The translations under genes were made by a program, and so were the position numbers. 64,000 bases of DNA from Bradyrhizobium sp. CIAT3101 (lineage in GTDB: Bacteria; Pseudomonadota; Alphaproteobacteria; Rhizobiales; Xanthobacteraceae). Shown piece by piece: positions 61,512-64,000 of this stretch; positions within the stretch are counted from its first letter, which is position 1; each line of letters begins with the position of its first letter. Under the pieces are notes generated by a model, which did not search any database, was not told the DNA's origin, and saw only the letters and a program-made list of their open reading frames with translations. The stretch covers positions 1,447,001 through 1,511,000 of the forward strand of contig NZ_CP121634.1 of the NCBI RefSeq assembly GCF_029714945.1, in the 5' to 3' direction.

Positions 61512-62699
61512 ATGTCAGTTGATGCAGTCATCGTTTCCACCGCGCGCACCGGCGTCGGCAAGGCCTATCGCGGCGCGCTCAACAACACCGACGGACCGAC
61601 CCTGGCCGGCCACGTGATGGCCGAGGCCGTCAAACGGGCCGGCATCGCCCCCGGCGAGGTCGAGGACGTGGTGATGGGCTGCGCCATGCAGCAGGGCACC
61701 ATGGTAATGAATGTCGCGCGCAAGGGCGCGATCCGGGCCGGCCTGCCGGTCACGGTGGCCGGTACCACCATTGATCGTCAATGCGCCTCCGGCCTACAGG
61801 CGATCGCGGTCGCCGCGCGCTCGGTCATGCTCGACGGCGTCGAGATCGCAATCGGCGGCGGTATCGAATCGATCAGCTTGGTGCAGAACGATCACATGAA
61901 CCGCTTCCACGCCGTCGACGACGAGCTGATGGCGATGAAGCCGGAGATGTATATGTCGATGCTGGAGACGGCCGAGGTCGTCGCCGAGCGTTACAAGATC
62001 GGTCGCGACAAACAGGACGAATACAGCCTCGAGTGCCAGCGCCGCGTCGGCGCGGCCCTTCAGGGTGGCCGGTTCAACGACGAGATCATTCCGTTCACGA
62101 CCAAAATGGCCGTGGTCGACAAGGACACCAAGCAGGTCAGCTACCAGCAGGTCACGCTGGCCAAGGACGAAGGCCCGCGCCCGGATACGACCGCCGAGGG
62201 CCTTGCGAAGATCAAGCCGGTGTTCGAGGGCAAGACCATCAGTGCCGGCAACGCCAGTCAGCTCTCCGACGGCGCCTCGGCTTGCGTCATCATGAGCGAT
62301 CGGATCGCGGCCCAGAAGGGGCTGAAGCCGCTCGGCATCTTCCGCGGTTTCGTCGCCGCCGGCGTCGAGCCCGATGAGATGGGCGTCGGTCCGGTTGCCG
62401 CGATCCCGCGGCTCCTGAAGCGCCACAATCTGAAGATCGACGACATCGACCTCTGGGAGCTCAATGAAGCCTATGCGGTGCAGGTGATCTATTGTCGCGA
62501 CAAGCTCGGCATCGATCCTAACAAGCTCAACGTCAACGGCGGTTCGATCGCGATCGGCCATCCCTATGGCATGACCGGATCGCGCCTCACCGGCCATATC
62601 CTGATCGAGGGTCGGCGGCGCAAGGCAAAGTATGGCGTTGTCACCATGTGCATCGGCGGCGGCATGGGCGCCGCCGGCCTGTTTGAAATCGTCCATTGA
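61512..62699 (+). CDS. Acetyl-CoA acetyltransferase (thiolase)
   Basis: 395 residues starting [19 protein letters not shown]; a longer frame inside the previous gene is rejected. Catalytic residues visible: Cys in [12 protein letters not shown] (near 90), His in [14 protein letters not shown] and Cys in [11 protein letters not shown]. It cleaves 3-ketoacyl-CoA with CoA in the last beta-oxidation step. It has 14 bases of spacing to the previous gene. Confidence 0.94.
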   Translation: MSVDAVIVSTARTGVGKAYRGALNNTDGPTLAGHVMAEAVKRAGIAPGEVEDVVMGCAMQQGTMVMNVARKGAIRAGLPVTVAGTTIDRQCASGLQAIAVAARSVMLDGVEIAIGGGIESISLVQNDHMNRFHAVDDELMAMKPEMYMSMLETAEVVAERYKIGRDKQDEYSLECQRRVGAALQGGRFNDEIIPFTTKMAVVDKDTKQVSYQQVTLAKDEGPRPDTTAEGLAKIKPVFEGKTISAGNASQLSDGASACVIMSDRIAAQKGLKPLGIFRGFVAAGVEPDEMGVGPVAAIPRLLKRHNLKIDDIDLWELNEAYAVQVIYCRDKLGIDPNKLNVNGGSIAIGHPYGMTGSRLTGHILIEGRRRKAKYGVVTMCIGGGMGAAGLFEIVH

Positions 62700-62720
62700 T
62701 CGGAAACGCGGGAGATCTTC

Positions 62721-63731
62721 GTGAAGACAGCAATCACTGAACTGTTTAGCATCCAGCACCCGATCATCCAGGGCGGCATGCACTATGTCGGCTTTGCCGA
62801 ACTCGCCGCCGCCGTGTCCAATGCCGGCGGTCTCGGAATCATCACCGGCCTGACGCAGAGGACGCCGGAACTGCTGGCGAAGGAAATCGCGCGCTGCCGC
62901 GACATGACCGACAAGCCGTTCGGCGTGAACCTGACGTTTCTGCCGAGCTTCACGGCGCCGCCTTATCCGGAATACATCGCCGCGATCAAGGAAGGTGGCG
63001 TCAAGGCGGTCGAGACGGCCGGCCGCAGCCCCGAGCAGTACATGCCGGCGCTCAAAGCGGCCGGGATCAAGGTGATTCACAAATGCACCTCGGTGCGGCA
63101 CTCGCTCAAGGCCGAGAAGATCGGCTGCGATGCGGTGAGCGTCGATGGCTTCGAGTGCGGCGGTCACCCTGGTGAAGACGATATCCCCAACATGATCCTG
63201 CTGCCGCGCGCCGCAGATGAATTGAAGATCCCGTTCGTGGCGTCGGGCGGCATGGCTGATGCGCGGAGCCTCGTCGCGGCTCTGTCGATGGGCGCGGCCG
63301 GCATGAACATGGGAACCCGCTTCGTTGCCACCAGGGAGGCGCCGGTCCACGACAACGTCAAGCAGGCGCTGGTCAAGGCGACAGAGCTCGACACGGTTCT
63401 GGTCATGCGCGCATTGCGCAACACCGAGCGCGTGCTGAAGAACAAGGGCGTCACAGAACTGCTTGAGATCGAGCGCGAGAAGGGCGCGAGCTTGAAGATC
63501 GACGACATCCACGAGCAGGTCGCTGGCGTCTATCCCAGGGTGATGGTGAACGGCGAGATGGATGCGGGCGCCTGGAGCTGCGGCATGGTGGTCGGCCTGA
63601 TCAAGGACATCCCGACGGTCAAGGAATTGGTCGACCGGATCATGAGGGAAGCGGAGCAAATCATCCGCCAGCGCCTGACCGGCTTCCTGGATGCGACGAT
63701 CGACGACACGCCGGCGCGCGCCGTCGCCTGA
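62721..63731 (+). CDS. Nitronate monooxygenase family flavoprotein
   Basis: 336 residues from GTG. Class I 2-nitropropane dioxygenase/nitronate monooxygenase features: IIQGGMHYVGFAELAAAVS, GGLGIITGLTQ, VDGFECGGHPGEDD with the conserved His, and GGMADARSLVAALSMGA plus GMNMGTRF. The FMN enzyme oxidises nitronates, but homologs in beta-oxidation operons may have another role, such as 2-enoyl-CoA reduction or detoxification. Confidence 0.88.
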   Translation: MKTAITELFSIQHPIIQGGMHYVGFAELAAAVSNAGGLGIITGLTQRTPELLAKEIARCRDMTDKPFGVNLTFLPSFTAPPYPEYIAAIKEGGVKAVETAGRSPEQYMPALKAAGIKVIHKCTSVRHSLKAEKIGCDAVSVDGFECGGHPGEDDIPNMILLPRAADELKIPFVASGGMADARSLVAALSMGAAGMNMGTRFVATREAPVHDNVKQALVKATELDTVLVMRALRNTERVLKNKGVTELLEIEREKGASLKIDDIHEQVAGVYPRVMVNGEMDAGAWSCGMVVGLIKDIPTVKELVDRIMREAEQIIRQRLTGFLDATIDDTPARAVA

Positions 63732-63778
63732 CGGCCTCATGCGGGAACGTCTAACAACAACATCGATGGGAGGAAGGC

Positions 63779-64000
63779 ATGCTGGTCGCGGGCGCTTATC
63801 AATACCCGACGATGGAATCGGTGATCTACGGCAAGCCCGCGGCCGAGGCCTTGCGTGAGGAAGCGGAGCGGCTTGGCGCCAGGCGCGTCTACCTGATCGT
63901 CAGCCGTACGCTGAACAGCAAGACCGATGAGATCGAAAAGATCTGGAAGGGCCTCGGCGAACGCCATGCCGAGACGTTCGACGGGGTTCCGCAGCACACG
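63779..64000 (+). CDS. Iron-containing alcohol dehydrogenase/maleylacetate reductase-like, N-terminal part
   Basis: The first 74 residues are present before the window ends. They start MLVAGAYQYPTMESVIYG behind GGGAGGAAGG. The pattern VIYGKPAAEALREEAERL and ARRVYLIVSRTLN is the N-terminal NAD-binding part of group III (iron-type) alcohol dehydrogenases, which include maleylacetate reductases of aromatic degradation. The metal-binding half lies beyond the window. It is in line with the operon, 48 bases after the previous gene. Confidence 0.85.
   Translation, partial: MLVAGAYQYPTMESVIYGKPAAEALREEAERLGARRVYLIVSRTLNSKTDEIEKIWKGLGERHAETFDGVPQHT

Noticed and set aside
61794..63740. 648-codon frame on the minus strand
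   Set aside because: It lies opposite the thiolase and nitronate monooxygenase genes; it is a shadow of their high-GC third positions, with His/Asp-rich nonsense content.
1..64000. CRISPR array, insertion sequence, transposase or rRNA
   Set aside because: No regularly spaced repeats, no transposase-like protein and no rRNA segment were seen on either strand.

Overview
The window looks like a chromosomal segment of a Bradyrhizobium-type alphaproteobacterium (Nitrobacteraceae). It is GC-rich, uses FixJ-type regulators, glycine-pathway 5-aminolevulinate synthase, DUF6894 and many histidine kinases, and carries two quinol oxidases. This assignment is inference from gene content; no rRNA gene or complete tRNA gene was seen.

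Layout. 1-912: end of a SagB-type oxidoreductase, then a gene-free stretch with a hairpin repeat and a 3' tRNA-Ser scrap. 913-7828 (minus): cytochrome bo3 quinol oxidase locus cyoE-cyoA-cyoB-cyoC-cyoD with a copper chaperone downstream and two small exported or membrane proteins upstream. 7970-15051: relics of a duplicated divergent promoter block, a LuxR-type ATPase regulator, a receiver-less winged-helix regulator with a sensorless kinase, a relic LysR operator, and a GAF-PAS kinase. 15136-19126 (minus): cyanide-insensitive-type bd oxidase cydAB with a type II NADH dehydrogenase. 19195-25386 (minus): a CoA-dependent catabolic operon (propeller protein, hydroxyacyl-CoA dehydrogenase, acyl-CoA dehydrogenase, two crotonases, CaiB-type CoA transferase). 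Divergent from it is a giant Ser/Thr-kinase/ATPase/histidine-kinase gene split by a frameshift in a run of seven C. 31547-34240: two response regulators, two small proteins and a second winged-helix regulator. That regulator precedes an aromatic-acid-type efflux operon (FUSC, DUF1656, HlyD; 34275-37629). 38600-40496: a LysR/SDR divergon.

40571-53596 (plus) is the most unusual part. It holds a flavin reductase-like protein, two near-identical 239-residue proteins of unknown function, a small secreted protein, a molybdenum hydroxylase (2Fe-2S and Tat-exported Mo subunits) with a triheme cytochrome c, a DyP peroxidase, NIPSNAP, DUF4331 and TPR proteins, an unknown 171-residue protein and a second-type hemA. 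Two unrelated genes in it share a leader of about 240 bases with a perfect hairpin. I read it as a candidate uncharacterised periplasmic oxidation and heme-supply system.

54236-64000: dodecin, then an HxlR-controlled beta-oxidation-like operon (thioredoxin-fold isomerase, acyl-CoA ligase, SDR, two acyl-CoA dehydrogenases, thiolase, nitronate monooxygenase, iron-containing alcohol dehydrogenase) that runs off the window.

A recurring theme is short decayed duplications of promoter regions and gene ends, in four independent pairs, linking distant loci in this one segment.
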